A stretch of 64,000 bases of DNA. Source: Haliclona indistincta. Taxonomy: Eukaryota; Porifera; Demospongiae; Haplosclerida; Chalinidae. The stretch covers positions 11,611,086 to 11,675,085 of the forward strand of contig OZ024785.1 of NCBI GenBank assembly GCA_964017065.1. Reading direction: 5' to 3'. Positions 21,668 through 33,599 of this stretch are shown piece by piece (the stretch's first letter is position 1; every line of letters begins with the position of its first letter). The notes below the pieces were generated by a model that worked only from the letters and a program-made list of their open reading frames with translations, searched no databases and was not told where the DNA came from. The position numbers and the translations under genes are program-made.

Positions 21668-23467
21668 TTACTTACCTGTCTTACCTTTATTCATGGGACA
21701 GTCTCGATGACTAGTACGAAGATGAGAAGTGGAACCACATTTGCACTTTTTCGTAGTAATTTCTCGTTCAGAGATAGTAGAGTTACCTAGTAAGTCTGCA
21801 CTGTCATCCTCATGCCTCTTACTCTTATTCATGGGACACTCTCTGTGACTAGTTCGCAAATGAGTAGTAGATCCACACTTGCACTTCTTTTTACTAGCGA
21901 TGATGACAGCTCTATCAGGCCCAGATACTGAGGAGCTGCCAAGAAGTTCTCTAGCACCTCCTACTGAGTCAACATCAACATCATCTTCACCATCTTCCTC
22001 TCCATAGTCATGTCTGATTTCCTGTTGCTTTACCCATCGCTTTCTCTCTTCTTGCTCCAAGTCACGTGCATTCTTCCACTTGATCCTCTTCTTCTTTGAC
22101 TCCTCACTCCTCAGCTTCTCTAGTTTCTTCTTCCTATTCTTGTTAGCCTGCTCCAGTGCTTCCTGCATCCCATCCAGAATCGGTAGCTTGAGTCTTCCAA
22201 ACATTTCCAGCAGCCAGTGGTATCCTGTGCCCTTCTTACCTGTCAGGTAGGTCATGTTGCTTTGGCACAACCCCAGATTAGTAGATGTAACATAATGTAG
22301 GCGATGGAGGTGGAGATCTTTAGATCTAAATCTAATCAACACATTATGGGATCCCTCACACAAGTTAGAGTGGCCCTTACCAAGCTCAGGGTGTATGACA
22401 TTATGTGACCGTGCTGCTCTAATATTACACTCTATCTCATAGGCTAGTGCATGTAGAGGGCAGGTGAGTGGGTTTTTAGTGGCATACTCCCTACCTTCAC
22501 ATTCTACCTCGTCTTCTTCACAACTACCACAAGTACACTTCCTCTCACTGTGAAAATCACAGCTACCTCCCTCCCAGTTGTGAATATTACGTGCATGATA
22601 CTTACCTAGGTCACAAAGCCGTTTAGCAAAAGCATCTGGATCAGTTCCCGACTGCACGAGGCAACAAAAGAAATTGATACGAGCCTGTCGAAGAAAGCCA
22701 TCTGACATGCAGCCACAGCCCTGGCTATGATTACCACCATCACAACAACATTTTACTGTCTCAACCTCAGGAAAGCTCTCCTTATGCTTGTTTATGTATC
22801 GCTTAGTAAAGGTCTTCTTTTGCGACAGTTTTGTAAGTGCCTTCGTGTGGCAACGACCGACATGACCAGCACAAAGCATGATGCATGACTTCGTTTCATC
22901 GGGATAATGTTTACGAAAGGATGCTGACGAGGAGGAGTCAGCATCCTGCCACTGCACCTCTACATGCATACCATCATCCTTTGCCATACCAAAGGCTTCA
23001 TCAGCAGCATACCCTTCAGCTGACTTAGCTGTACCCTTATACAACTCACCCTCTACTAAATCATCCTCTCCTCTCATACACACATGTACTACATACAACA
23101 GAGCACCAGTCATGTAGTTACGTATAGTGTATGTGTGATTCTTACTGAAGTGACCTCTTGTTAGCCATGTACCATCACCTGTTACTATTGCACGTTGCAT
23201 GCTACTTATTTCACCAGGTGGTAATGCTTCCATGTCGTCCATAGCCTCGGTGCACGTCTCATCTATCATACTACCCATATGAGGAAACACAAGCTTGATC
23301 ATCTCATAAAATGGTTTGTATGTAACTGCTTCAACACCTAATGATTGCTTTAGAATGCGATAATACTGTGCATGAGTACACCCTGAAACATAGAATGCTA
23401 CCTGCAGTGCAAGGCTGACTATTGAACGGCGAGATGATTCTATCATAGGGGAACTGTCAAAAGTCAA
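21668..23467 (-). CDS. Mutator-like DDE transposase (C-terminal 599 aa)
   Basis: The protein matches the transposase at 41689-44580 throughout. Candidate catalytic residues are Asp98 in GDGTWLTRGHFS, Asp175/177 in WQDADSS and Glu371 in CEGSHNVL, the D-D-E order of Mutator-like (PF20700-like) transposases; the DGTWxxRGH block is the strongest family marker. A Cys-rich insert lies between the second Asp and the Glu. The C-terminus is highly charged and carries two CxCGSxxHxxxxHxxCPxN zinc knuckles, ending in KKGKT-like basic residues. There is no OTU domain. The start at 23467 is artificial: the coding sequence continues upstream in another frame (CNGC zinc-ribbon part) across a G6 run at 23512-23517, where one extra G would restore frame, and across a 16-bp duplication near 23606-23632. 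Confidence 0.8.
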   Translation of the reverse strand: MTFDSSPMIESSRRSIVSLALQVAFYVSGCTHAQYYRILKQSLGVEAVTYKPFYEMIKLVFPHMGSMIDETCTEAMDDMEALPPGEISSMQRAIVTGDGTWLTRGHFSKNHTYTIRNYMTGALLYVVHVCMRGEDDLVEGELYKGTAKSAEGYAADEAFGMAKDDGMHVEVQWQDADSSSSASFRKHYPDETKSCIMLCAGHVGRCHTKALTKLSQKKTFTKRYINKHKESFPEVETVKCCCDGGNHSQGCGCMSDGFLRQARINFFCCLVQSGTDPDAFAKRLCDLGKYHARNIHNWEGGSCDFHSERKCTCGSCEEDEVECEGREYATKNPLTCPLHALAYEIECNIRAARSHNVIHPELGKGHSNLCEGSHNVLIRFRSKDLHLHRLHYVTSTNLGLCQSNMTYLTGKKGTGYHWLLEMFGRLKLPILDGMQEALEQANKNRKKKLEKLRSEESKKKRIKWKNARDLEQEERKRWVKQQEIRHDYGEEDGEDDVDVDSVGGARELLGSSSVSGPDRAVIIASKKKCKCGSTTHLRTSHRECPMNKSKRHEDDSADLLGNSTISEREITTKKCKCGSTSHLRTSHRDCPMNKGKTGK

Positions 23468-23608
23468 TCTACGTATCTTACACCCATTACAAGCAATCTC
23501 TATACCTTCAACCCCCCACCCAGCCCCTCACACACTACCCTGACTGGAACATACACTCCACTACACCCTGGGGTACGACATGCCATGTTAGCATTGACCT
23601 GATCTGGT

Positions 23609-24022
23609 TCAACTAGAAGCAGGTTCAACTAGCTGTTGCACAATGGCAACACACCGTCGCTTCTCAGGCGTTGGAAAATATTCAGAGTCACTGCTTGGAG
23701 GTACAGAATCGCCTTCAAGCAGCGGGTCACTTACCACTGATTCTGGTATAATCACTGCAGGGCATCTGTTGGAAATCTCATTCTGCCCTGCCGCCACTGA
23801 GAGATCAACCTCTTCAGATGATGCTTGAATATTTGTCTCCTGTAATTCTTCTTGAGTTGTGGACGGTTCTTTCACAGAGGATTGTTTTCCAAGTCTCGAT
23901 CTTTTCCCCAGTTGGCTCATCAAGAAGAAAGACGTTTGTCCTTCCTCGTAAACATTATGAATAGAGAATGAATTCAATTGCTGCGCCGCTGGCGCTTTAT
24001 AATATATTGCACGTGCATTCAT
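23609..24022 (-). CDS. N-terminal part of the same Mutator-like transposase
   Basis: The ORF is low-complexity and acidic with a short basic start (MSQLGKRSRLGKQ, ATG at 23920; an earlier ATG is at 24022). It ends just before the zinc-ribbon-like segment encoded at about 23470-23600. Position and composition correspond to the N-terminal region of the 44580 transposase. It is separated from the main ORF by a direct duplication of GGTTCAACTAG (offset 16 bp) and a homopolymer frame break. The start is uncertain. Confidence 0.55.
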   Translation of the reverse strand: MNARAIYYKAPAAQQLNSFSIHNVYEEGQTSFFLMSQLGKRSRLGKQSSVKEPSTTQEELQETNIQASSEEVDLSVAAGQNEISNRCPAVIIPESVVSDPLLEGDSVPPSSDSEYFPTPEKRRCVAIVQQLVEPASS

Positions 24023-24476
24023 GATTCACGCATGCGTAGTTCATTCTAGTATCACGCGGCTGCAGGGTGCAGGAGCTAGGCCTATAGGGATAGGCTCGAG
24101 AGCATAGAGCTAGAGGAGGGTAATACTAGGCCGGCATACAGCTAGACTATAGTAGCGCAAGAAAGCTCACTTCGTCTGTACTACAGTGAGTTCCTGATTA
24201 TAACGAGCTAATGCTACAGTCAAATTTTTTTATTGGTGACCACCTCCTTTTTATTTTGTAGCTTCCAGTGATTTGATCTCACGGTCCTTTCTCCGGACCT
24301 GTTATTGGACGTTCCTTGGTCCAGCTACAGGCCAGCTCTCGGCTTTCCACCATCACCATACTCCTCTGGACCAGTCCTTTGCTCACAGTAAAAGTGTGGT
24401 ATGTACATTGTAAACTAGCCTCGTGCATGCCCAGGCCTGCTTGTAAACCAATCCATGCTTAAACGGTTCATGATGG

Positions 24477-24748
24477 GCACATTACATAAGCAATGACGTG
24501 AGGTGTGAAAGGGTGTGGCTCCTAGCTCGGCAGTCGCTGCCATGCTAGATGTCAGCGGTATGCTATAATCCACGTGCAGTATGAGTGTGCTCTGTTCTTG
24601 CTTGCTTTACAGGAATTTCTAACAACAATTTCGAGGGGCGCTGCTATTCTGACACTTCTCTCCACATGAGACGTGACCTGGGCAGCATGGCGGTGGTGCT
24701 AACTGAAGTGCTAGAAGTCACACCTCACGTCATTGTTACATAATGTGC
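24477..24748. mobile_element. ~272-bp MITE upstream of the 24853 gene
   Basis: Termini GCACATTACATAA...CAATGACGTGAGGTGTGA are matched in inverse orientation at 24715-24748. It lies 105 bp before the ATG. An upstream open stretch (24264-24407) with acceptor- and donor-like borders may be a 5' exon. Confidence 0.7.
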
Positions 24749-24852
24749 AACGGGTCTGACATAAGTACATAACGCTCAATAAGCAAGAGTCTGTTCACAC
24801 TAAATAACCAATTCCCTCTCTTGTCATATAGGTTTGCTAGTCAACTCTACAG

Positions 24853-27300
24853 ATGGGTATGCAATTTTCTGCTAATTGAGTGCCTATTGCTTACACACCT
24901 GCAAATCTGTGCTTTTTTTCTGTAGCATCAAAGAGGAAGCAGTATTTTGTTGATAGTCAGGGCCCATCTAAACGTGATTCTCCTTTGCTTTCACCAGGTA
25001 ATGATAGCATTGCATCAAGTGTTTAGTGTTTTTGTAATGGTAATCACATGTAGACTGTAATTGTATTGGACCTGGTAACTCTATATCAGAGTTTGCGAAC
25101 TATGAGCGATTCATGGAATGGTTGAACATGGGTTCTTTTATTGTTATCGATAGTGAGGTATGTATAATACTTTGTGTGTACTGATGTAAGTCTGTTTGAT
25201 CTAGGGACAAAAAAACACGCTCAATGCAACTTACGAAATCAATGCTGTAACCGACCCATTGTCTCACTTGGCCTGCTGGGGGTTGTGTGGTTGGCTAAAT
25301 GAAGGATGTGTAGACTGCAACAAGAAGCTACAGGATAGTAATATCCTTGAGCTCGTAAAAGAAGTCGACTGGGCAATGGTCAGCAATGGAGAACGACCCA
25401 GCAATGTGGTATGGTATTCAAGTGTGTCTGATACTCTGTATATTTATGCCTAAGGTTGTATTTGTTGCAAGTATAGTTGTGACCCAAATGATAGTTTTCC
25501 AGAGGTCGAAATAATTGTCGAAATAATTTTGAAGTTTGTCTGGTCAATCTGTCCTAGCATAACAAATATTTGACAATTTTGTCTGGACAAACTCACTCTC
25601 TTTACTTGCTTTGCGCTGTAATGATAATCATTCATTGAGCTGTCTAAACAAATTCCACCCATTGTGTTTTGATTGGCTGGTTAGTGGTTAACAGAACAAT
25701 AAGTGACTGCCCAAGGGCAGTTATGACTGGTCAAAGTGGTGATGAATTGGTCAATGACTGACTGTTGTTTATGCCTGGGTGGGCGGAGCCCAGCTAGTTG
25801 CTTACTGAAAATGTTTTTGCATGGTAAAGTTATGTAGACATGCAATTTCACCGAGGCATCAGCACCTTTGGTGCTTTATTTGAACTCAGTTTTCTGGCAG
25901 CAGAGTTGTTGCCCAAGTGTGCAGTAACTGCTTCCTGTATGTTTTTTTTTGTCTGACCACATCCAGTATGTGATCAGTTAGGCCACATTTGACTGGTGTG
26001 TGTGTACGGATAATGTGTGTGTTGTGACAAACTTGCTTTGTTTTAGCCTGATCAGCTCACCGATGTTGTTACTGACAGCTGCATGTCCGTGCGGAAGGGG
26101 TTTTTTGACGGTTATGCCAAAGCATTAGTGTCTACTTTATCCCGCCTAGTAAGGTCTCAATGCCTCTGCCAGCATCATAGAGAGAACATCACTGTGTAAG
26201 TAAAAAATTAGTATTATGCTCGTGATGAGAAATAATTCTCTATGTAGCACGTCACCAAGTAGAATTACGGATGGGTTAAATGTGGACATCCTATTAAAGA
26301 GAGGGACTGAGGAGACTTTTTCTCCCCTTAGAGTACGAGTTATGTAGTGACAATGTATTGTTGATATACATTCATTTTTATTAGGGATATCCAGATGTTG
26401 TCATCAGATTTTTTTCAGAGGACGAAGTTGTAATAATGACGGCTGAAGTTAATAGAAATTTCTAATTCAACACTGAATAATTTCCACTTTTTCCATTAGC
26501 TCAAGAACAGATCAGTTCTAGGAATAAGAAAGAATGACATAAAAAGGAGTCACATCGGCCAGCTGTTGGCTTACATAATTGGCCATACGTTAGTGAGAAT
26601 CAAAAAGGGCAGCAACTGCTTCAGCCAACCAATACTTGGGCTATACATGGAAAGATCATTGGTAAGAAATGTTTCTTGTCACCTTCAATACTTTTTGTCT
26701 CGTACATAGGTGGTGCTCGTTAGAGGCTTAGTCAATGAAGTAAGATATACAACTACAATAGTTGAAATAACAGCTGCTTTATTTATCTACAGAGTCCCAA
26801 AAATGTTTTCAGGTTAAGAATGCAACTAACACCCCTTGGGAATAGATCAATTGATCTTTTTAGTACCAAGGGGTGCATTGCAATAATAAAGCAACTACAT
26901 AACTGTTTGAGCTGCAGCCAAGGTAAGCGTGTTGATTAAAAGCACAGAATAATATGTTGAGTACTTGACATTTAGACAACAGCCAGAACAAATGTAATGA
27001 AGAGGAACAACTGGAGGTTGGTGAGGTGGACATTTGTGCGAGTTCTGAGACCAGTGAGAGCAGCACCAACTATGGTAAAGACAGTGATACAACATTTGTG
27101 TGTGACAACAATGGTTAGTTATTTAAATATCAACCACAGTTGTGAGCTCTTTTCAATTAGGTAGCAGTAGCACTACTACAGACTGGCCTGCTAGTACATG
27201 TAGCAGCAAGAGCGACTCAGAGAGCGCTAGCAGTACTGTTGCACAATCAGGTTTTCTGCTGCACATCAGTTGGGCTTTGTTGCAAGCATGTAAAATTTGA
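24853..27300 (+). CDS. Intact 12-exon gene with PD-(D/E)XK nuclease motifs, ~428 aa
   Basis: Exons: 24853-24856, 24926-24997, 25054-25157, 25205-25408, 26047-26195, 26248-26338 (or 26332), 26385-26447, 26500-26661, 26710-26739, 26793-26922, 26976-27113 (or 27074) and 27161-27300. All junctions are GT-AG and in phase, with no internal stop. Translation starts MASKRKQYF, a basic nuclear-type N-terminus. Pro211-Asp212 (YPDVVIRF), then Glu229-Leu-Lys231 (MTAELKNR, formed across a splice junction), then Gln250-x3-Tyr254 (GQLLAYIIGH) match the PD...ExK plus QxxxY signature of PD-(D/E)XK nucleases. The C-terminal tail is Ser/Thr-rich and probably disordered. The catalytic set is complete, unlike in the 10775 and 62733 genes. 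Nuclease activity is inferred from motifs; the substrate is unknown. Residue numbers drop by 2 with the alternative donor in exon 6. Confidence 0.8.
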
Positions 27301-29964
27301 CCTACAATTTTTAAAAAGCATTTTTTGAGTCAGATTTTTGGACTAGCCAAATTTTTGGGTTGAAATTTAAAGTGATGCTTATTTCACAGATTCTGAACTG
27401 AACTACAGTCTCATTTATGTGATGACTGATGAAGCTTCTTTTACCTCAGGCTATGGCACTGGCTTGGTTTCGGATTGATGAGAGTGATGATTTCAATCAA
27501 ACAAACTTTGAACTGTTCAACTTCTTTGTATACCCTGTTCAATTTCAAGAATTTTGCTACTGCACCATTTTTTATTTGTACGTTGGGGAAGTGTTCACCA
27601 ACATGGGTTTCGTACACTAAGCGTTACTGGGTCACTTGTCGCGTGGTGAAATGTCAAGTTGACAAGGCCCACTTTTGTCAGTGGCGTAGTTTAGCAGCTG
27701 ACACGGCTCTCCATGGCTTGGATGGATGATAGGAGCCGGAGGGATGGATGACGGGAGCCAGAGAATATGTCAAAACTAGTTATTTTTATGAAAAATAATC
27801 ACGTGAGCTGCTGAAATCCATATGAACGGATGTTTGCACCGTGGTACAGTACAGGTGTAATAGCAGGAGCGTTGAAAAAGTGCTTGTTCCAAGAAAGCAC
27901 GGCCTGGCACTTTGTAACGATCTGTGAGCCACGGAAACTGTTCAGATAGAATGTAGAGAACAAATGAAGGCCATCTGAACAGTACCGTGGTTCACAGAGC
28001 TGCAAAGTACGTGTCACGCATGCAGTGCTTTCACGCTTGCCATTTTTCAACGTACCTGCAGCTTCTTTCAATAGCGTTGTTCAGCTCATCAGCCTTCTTC
28101 TTGATAGGAAAGACACTTATCCTTTCTTGTAATACATGAGAGGCGTGCAATAGCAACCACTTGCTTACATAAATAAAATCTTACCATAAACAAACCCTAA
28201 GTTGATATAGACTACCACCGAATTCATCAATACTGGTTGGTTCACAGCATAAAAAAATTAACCGTAATTCCACAGCACATGACCACATTCGTCAAGCGCA
28301 TCATGGCACAACATGATCAATAAAACTTTTATTACAACTCTATCGTTTTATTTTTTTTAATTTATAGAACAACAGTATCAAAAACAACTAGTAATAATAA
28401 TAATGCTTTATTGAACAACAAAAACAATTAAATTGAAGTGATTTACTATAAATGAAAACGACAGTCTTTTAGCTTGATCTGAATTGTAACAGCTGCATTG
28501 ATCCCACTAGTGTCACTGCAACAGATCCTGTGGAATCATGCGGCAAAATTGAGAGCAATTTATGATTTTCATTCTATAATTCAATATCCTAGGAAGCTCA
28601 AACTTACTGTGAACATTACTCCTCATACTGTCTATTAGAAAAAAAGTTTTTAATTCGTTTAGATTCCTGAAAAAAATATCCTCCCTTTCTACCTTAACTT
28701 CTAAACAAACGCAGTGGTTTACAACTCAACTAAAGAATATTGTAGCCCTGGGCATCAGCTATCTGTTGGTATATAAAAAGTTGCGATCTGTGTAGCAAGT
28801 CAAGCGAAAACGATACTTTTCCAAAACCGGTGCAAAGTTTGTTCGGAAACCCCCGCCCCTACCTTAGCAAGGCAGCTGCATGCAGACTCGGATATGAAGA
28901 CGAACAGTAGCAAGGCAGACTCGCGGATGAAGACGAACAGTAGCAAGGCAGACTCGGATGAAGACCGACTGTAGCAAGGATATTCTCTTTCTCAGTTGTG
29001 GTTACAACAACAGTCCCCTGTAGCCTCACCTTGCACAGTGACCGCACTAAACTAAACTGGGGGAGGGGCTGCCCAATTTATGTCAGCGTTGTGGTAACCA
29101 GGCTTCTAGCTACGTATTCATCATCACAAAAACAATAATATCTGTACTTGGAAAATGTGCATGAGAAAAGACAGGCGTCTTTCTAAAGAGACTGATGAGC
29201 CAACTAGGAAAGAGACCGAAGTGGTATACAAGAGGAGTGGTATATAAGTAGTGGCTTACACAGTTTACAAGTACACAACATTCCAGGTAATTGTGTTGTA
29301 ACTGCCCGGTTTTGCAGACTCTAACTACCCCTTTTGCTGACTCAGCATTTATTCCGTGGTCTACACTATTTAAACTACTGGCGGCGCCTTTGATTTGTAT
29401 GGCTGCCATGGTACAATGTACAATTATTATGCGACCTCTGTCCATGGTCGCACAACACAAAAGGAATTCCACAGAACATGGCCACTTTTGTCAGACAGTT
29501 TATACTGTTATCTAATTACCTATCAACTTGTCTCTAACGTTCTGTTGTTCCTTTTTTTTCGTAGTAATATACATGTAAATGGAAATAATATATGCAAAAA
29601 ATGCTACTACCGAATTGCAATAATTATTATTATACTGAAATTGAAAATTACTAGCTTTAAATAAAACGACAGTCTTGTAGTATGATGTGAACTCTACAAG
29701 CTGCATCAGTTCTGCTGGTGCCACTGCAACATATCTTGTGGAATTGTGTTCCAAATAGCTATGAGTGAAAGATAGCATTGTCCTACAATTAATTTGTCTG
29801 TGGAATATAAATTACTTACCTCTGATCATGGCTAAAATGTACATCATTATAGATATCAGCTCTTCCTCATATACTTGCTGTGATTATTGTCCATATTTTT
29901 ACCTGTGAGAAAATAATATAGCAGGAAAACATTTTTTTACTTCATTTCAAAATTAGCCTTCCTG
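27301..29964. other. Intergenic region with minor repeats
   Basis: It contains an imperfect hairpin at 27907-28010 (arms of about 40 bp, TGTTCAGAT/ATCTGAACA), a three-unit minisatellite of about 34 bp at 28866-28980 (AGCAAGGCAGACTCGGATGA type), and two diverged related stretches at 28440-28600 and 29640-29780 (both with ACGACAGTCTT). No gene is supported. Confidence 0.5.
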
Positions 29965-30178
29965 AGTTCAATTGTTGCATGTCATCAATCACAGCAAGCC
30001 ACTGATGTAGGGCTACTTGGGAATCATACTTCCCAAGAATTTCCATCTTGTTTCTTTACTTTTGCAAGCATCATCCCATCTTGTTCCTTTCCTTTTTCAA
30101 GCTTTGTTCCTTTACTTTTGCAAGTGTCATCCCTACACTTTTCAATTTAAAAAAAATAAAACTTGTTTACTTTACTTT
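29965..30178. repeat. Decayed half-copy of the 19499-20169 fold-back repeat
   Basis: It retains the CACAGCAAGCC...CTGATGTAGGG junction, several TTACTTTTGCAAG units and the TAAAACTTGTTTACTTTAC terminus of the right arm. The left arm is missing. The ORF at 30048-30233 is repeat-derived. Confidence 0.75.
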
Positions 30179-30450
30179 ATTATTTGAAAAAGTGCATTGT
30201 TCTCATTGTGCATTATTTATGCCTGAATTCTAAGTTTTACTTCATTGTACTTTGTATGCCATTGTCTATCAGAATTTGTCCTTTTGTGCTAAAATTATGA
30301 GTAATGAATTCTCAACATGATCTTTGGAGACATTAGGTAGCATTGTCAGTGTTGCTAAGCATTGTTTAGCAACACTTTTCATATAACATATTGACAAGCT
30401 CAAATAATAAGCAGAAAGTCATGTGTTCTGATTGGATACAGTGCTACTAC

Positions 30451-30570
30451 ACTGCCCAGTTTTGACAAAAAGACAACAGTGGCCAGCTAACACCTCTCCC
30501 TGTACATGCTAGTACAGGGAGAGGTGTGGTGTTGACAGCCTCTGTTGTCTGTTTGTCAAAACTGGGGAGT
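30451..30570. repeat. 120-bp imperfect hairpin
   Basis: The arms CAGTTTTGACAAA and TTTGTCAAAACTG, and the inner pair CACCTCTCCCTGTAC and GTACAGGGAGAGGTG, fold around a short loop with a bulge. It could be a small MITE; a structured RNA is possible but unsupported. Confidence 0.7.
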
Positions 30571-30728
30571 TGAGTTTACTTTGCTTGTAGTTCTGTAACA
30601 GACACTGCAACTGGCACTTCCTGTGCTAAGGTCATCTATAGTAATGAATGTCTAGACCATTATAATCTCTGCTTGTGTAACAGCAAAAACTCTAGTACTG
30701 TGACATAATGAAATCATGTACAAAAAGA

Positions 30729-31390
30729 TTTGCTGTGTTGATTTAGTGTATACAACATGCACCAACAACCATTTACCTGGTAAGAGGTGCAATTTACATA
30801 CCTGTATTGATTGGACAGTCTTGAAGGCTAGTATGAATGTGAGAGGAAGAACCAAATCAGCAATTTTTCTCAGTAATTTTTTCAAAGAGTTACCTATTGA
30901 GTCTCCTCTTATTCTTATTCATAGGATCGCCACTCTCTGTGACTAGTTCGTAAATGAGTTGTAGATCCACACTTGCACTTCTTTTTACTAGCTATGAGGA
31001 CAGCTTTATTGGGCCCAGACACTGAAGAGCTACTAAGAAGTTCACTAACACCTGTCAAGTGACCAACTTTAGGGTCATCTTCACCATCCTCCTCTCCATT
31101 GTCATATTGTCATGCCTTATTTCCTGTTGCTTAACCCATCGCTTTCTCTCTTGTTCCAAGCCACATGCGCATCCATGCATTTTTCCACTTGTTCCTCTTC
31201 TTTTACTTAGACTTTTCATTTCCTAACTTCTCTAGTTTCTTCTTCCTATTCTTGTTTGCCTGCTCCAGTGCTTCCTGCATCCCATCCACTATTGGTAGCT
31301 TGAGTCTTTCAAACAGATCCAACAGCCAGTGGCATCCAGTGCCCTTCTTACCTTTCAGGTAGGTCATGTTGCTTCGACACAACTCCAGAT
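30729..31390 (-). pseudogene. Mutator-like transposase C-terminal fragment
   Basis: On the minus strand it is homologous to 21592-22270, including CQSNMTYLTGKKGTG-like residues (here CRSNMTYLKGKKGTG), the EALEQANKNRKKKLEKL helix and remnants of the CxCG knuckles. Several frame breaks and stops are present. It stops abruptly where the Copia-related sequence begins. Confidence 0.8.
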
Positions 31391-33540
31391 TGGAGGCTCG
31401 ATTCCTTGAGCAGGACAGAACAAACAACACACTACACAAAATCCTAGATGTCCACATTCTCAAGGAAGAGTAGTCTACACATACAATGCAACAGCTAGAT
31501 TCCTTGAGCAGAGCTAAACACATAGCACACTAACTTACAGCCTAGATCTCAAGGAATAGATGTGCACTAACAGTTAATTTTCAGACAGAATACCTAAACC
31601 TCCAAGAAAGAGCCATAGTAACATTGTATGCATAATATTAGGAGCAAAAGCTAATAACTACCAATGGCTGGGTCGAACCAACTGAATAGCGATTATTAGT
31701 TGAATTTATGGTTTATATCATTTGTTTCTTCTTTGTGCATTTCTTCCTGTTCTAGTTGAGTTCATAACAGATGATGAGCCCAGTGACTCCCTCACTGTGA
31801 ATCAGCACTATGTGATCAACGATGGCTACAACCGATGGAAACTGTTCACTAATATTCCACAACTAAAGACTGAGAAAAATTGGCCAATGTGGAAATTCCA
31901 CGCTCTCAAAGGCTGCTGAACAGTGGAAATTCGCTGAAGGAACAGCTGCAGGTGGTTTTTCAGCCAAGCAACAGAAAGCCTTCTGCTCCATTCTACAACG
32001 TACAGATCAAAGAAACGTGCTAGCTGTGATAAACTGCCAGACTCCAAAGGAACTTTAGGATGTGCTGTGCAACATATTCGAAAGACTGTCAGCAACAAAG
32101 TCTTTTCATTGATGCAGCTCTATGGACTACGAATGAAATGTGGAGCTAAGTTGCAAGACCACTTACAACAGCTGGATGAACATTCAGATCAACTCACAGC
32201 CATTGGTCCAGGAGAAGAAGTGACAGAGTTACACAAGGTAGCTGTGCTTCTACAAGAGAGCTACCCGACACTAGTATGTACGTAATGGTACTGCTAACTA
32301 AAGGAGCTGACGAACTTAGACTGATAGTTGTAAAGCAAACTCTGTTAGACGAAGAACAGAGAAGATGCAAAGGCAGTTACAGTCAGAAAGGAGCTGCCAC
32401 GGATATTAAGCCTCACTTGAAGATATGCAAGCCTGGTGTCTGTTACAGATGCGGAAAGGCCAGTCACTTGACTTCCAAAAGGATTGTCGAAAACAACCTT
32501 TCTCGAAACCACCTTAACACTCACACAGCAAGCATAGAGCTGAGATAGGAAAAGAAAAAAGGAAACCAATGAACCAGAAGGAGATCAGAATTGTAGCAAA
32601 TGAGGTACTGTTTGCTGACATTGATGGAGATGAATGGAGCATCGACCCCGGAGCAAGCCGTTACATGACCTAACTAAGGTACTTACTCCGTCGATACAAA
32701 AAGTTAACTGAACCAGAGTTAGTGGGAGGACGTACTGTATATAGTAAAGACCTTCGGAACAGGATACATCAAATTTATATTTGAGCCTCCATGAAACATG
32801 AGGATAAAATCCGGTTGGATGAACAATGTACTCTATCTAGGTTCCCAATCTTATCAGCAATCTTTTCAGCATTCGAGCAATGGCAAGTCAAATGTTGTGT
32901 CGTTCAGGTACAAGTGCTGGATTAGAAAAAAGAAACAACTGGTTGGTATAGAGTCAGCAGCTAGCAGGAAGCTGTAAAAGTGCAAAGTCTTAAAGTAACT
33001 GAAAGAAGAAGCCAATATCGTTCGAGAAGACTGTTTTCTAGAATGGAAAGCTGAATTTGAGAGAAGCAATGGAAAGAAACTGAGGACACTACGCTCTGAC
33101 AATGGAGGAGAATACACATCAACAAGGTTTGAAACATGGATATCTGAAATCTGAGGAAATTCGTCATGAGCACACCGCTAACTACCTTCGAAATCGTTGT
33201 CCTTCACGTGCAGTCAAGGAATGATGCCGTACCAAGCATGGCATGGTACAAGACCAAAGGTGGCTCATTTGATCAGTTGTGAATCCTATGCCCACATTCC
33301 CAAAGATGAGAGAAGGAAGTTAGATTCCAAGGCAAGAAAATGCATACTGTTGGGATACGGAGACAAGACCAAAGGATAAGATTGTTTGACCCTATTCAGA
33401 ACAAAGTTCTACACAGTCGTGATGTTCGTTTCAATGAAGAGGAGAAACAGGTCAGATTAAATCGTGAGCCCACTTTCAAAGATCTGAGTATTGACTGTTG
33501 ACTATTATTCCTTTCATTCCTTTACCAACACTCAGAAATT
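31391..33540 (+). pseudogene. Copia-type LTR retrotransposon remnant (copy 1)
   Basis: In order, and in several frames, it encodes a UBN2-type gag block (MQLYGLRMKCGAKLQDHLQQ), a CCHC knuckle start (CYRCGKASH), the protease motif SIDPGASRYMT, an integrase core piece (LRTLRSDNGGEYTS) and the downstream integrase region (AWHGTRPKVAHL, KARKCILLGYG, SRDVRFNEEE). Reverse transcriptase and RNase H are missing. Many stops and frame breaks make it inactive. The sequence 31391-31700, before gag, may be LTR or leader, but paired LTRs were not identified. Confidence 0.85.
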
Positions 33541-33599
33541 GCATTATGTACTATAATTATGTAATGCTATTGTTATGTAATCGCCACATGTATATCTCA

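Noticed and set aside
25845..25880. CACCGAGGCATCAGCACC motif in intron 4 of the 24853 gene as a regulatory site
   Set aside because: It matches the left end of the GCCTCGG dispersed repeat and is better explained as a repeat fragment.
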